DNA from: Candidatus Dadabacteria bacterium
Lineage (GTDB): Bacteria > Desulfobacterota_D > UBA1144 > Nemesobacterales > UBA2774
Assembly (NCBI GenBank): GCA_030632765.1
Contig: DAOVUC010000147.1
Coordinates: 1-5,228, forward strand
Direction: 5' to 3'
Length of the DNA: 5,228 nt
A program made the position numbers and the translations under genes. Below, piece by piece: positions 5,081 through 5,228 of the stretch; positions within the stretch are counted from its first letter, which is position 1, and each line of letters begins with the position of its first letter. The notes below the pieces were generated by a model. The model was not told the DNA's origin, ran no database searches, and saw only the letters and a program-made list of their open reading frames with translations.

Positions 5081-5228
5081 ATGAGAACTATTAATACCCT
5101 AGACAGATTTGACATAACTATTACCAACTTTTTAAAGTACTCAACAAAATTGATTATTCTTATTTTGCTGCTGTTTACAATGTCTATCGCTGCACACGCT
5201 GAGAAGAGTTTCCTATATATAGAGAGCA
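5081..5228 (+). CDS. N-terminus of an exported protein (3' end outside window)
   Basis: The ATG at 5081 has AGGAGAG at 5069-5075, with 7 bases from GGAG to the ATG. The 49 visible residues are a secretory signal peptide: a long polar N-region of 23 residues (MRTINTLDRF...YSTK), a hydrophobic core at 24-35 (LIILILLLFTMS) and a consensus AHA cleavage site at 38-40, so the mature protein would begin EKSFLYIES. The frame is open to the last base. The protein is expected to be periplasmic, outer-membrane or secreted. Too little mature sequence is present to name a family. It is transcribed divergently from the Cys/His-rich gene, which is also exported, and the two share a 290-base intergenic region. 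Confidence 0.8.
   Translation, partial: MRTINTLDRFDITITNFLKYSTKLIILILLLFTMSIAAHAEKSFLYIES

Overview
This is a bacterial chromosomal window, moderately AT-rich by eye, with Shine-Dalgarno sites (GGAGGG, AGGAGAG) and sigma70-type promoters (for example TTGACA-18-TACTAT). The largest gene encodes a DUF4301 protein, a family I associate mainly with Bacteroidota. The clear Shine-Dalgarno sites and classical -35/-10 boxes do not look like Bacteroidota signals, so a Gram-negative of another phylum is more likely. I cannot name the species.

Layout. At the left edge, 2-640 (+) is the 3' end of a gene that enters from outside and whose family I do not recognise. It converges on a minus-strand block that fills most of the window. 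In transcription order that block is: a small secreted Cys/His-rich protein gene (4793-4511) interrupted by a one-base frameshift at a G6 run; a small multi-pass membrane protein (4338-3862) with a strong promoter and a G7 Shine-Dalgarno; a 38-residue Cys-rich second copy of the first gene's tail (3786-3670), which lacks the signal peptide; the 529-residue DUF4301 protein (3582-1993); and, 7 bases later, a 429-residue protein with HDIGH and HELKSD motifs resembling a degenerate M49-type metallopeptidase (1985-696). At the right edge, a divergent plus-strand gene for an exported protein starts at 5081 and leaves the window after 49 codons.

How the genes relate. DUF4301 and the metallopeptidase-like gene form a clear two-gene operon. 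DUF4301 carries glycine-rich, PGGHG and NIDN motifs resembling UDP-sugar pyrophosphorylases, so a sugar-nucleotide or related nucleotidyl-transfer role is a reasonable inference. The most unusual part is the Cys-rich pair. A gapless 154-bp direct repeat (3621-3774 and 4462-4615, 128/154 identical by eye) covers the Cys-rich coding tail and 49 bases of 3' noncoding DNA. It flanks the membrane-protein gene. The DUF4301 promoter appears to have arisen in the flank of one repeat copy.
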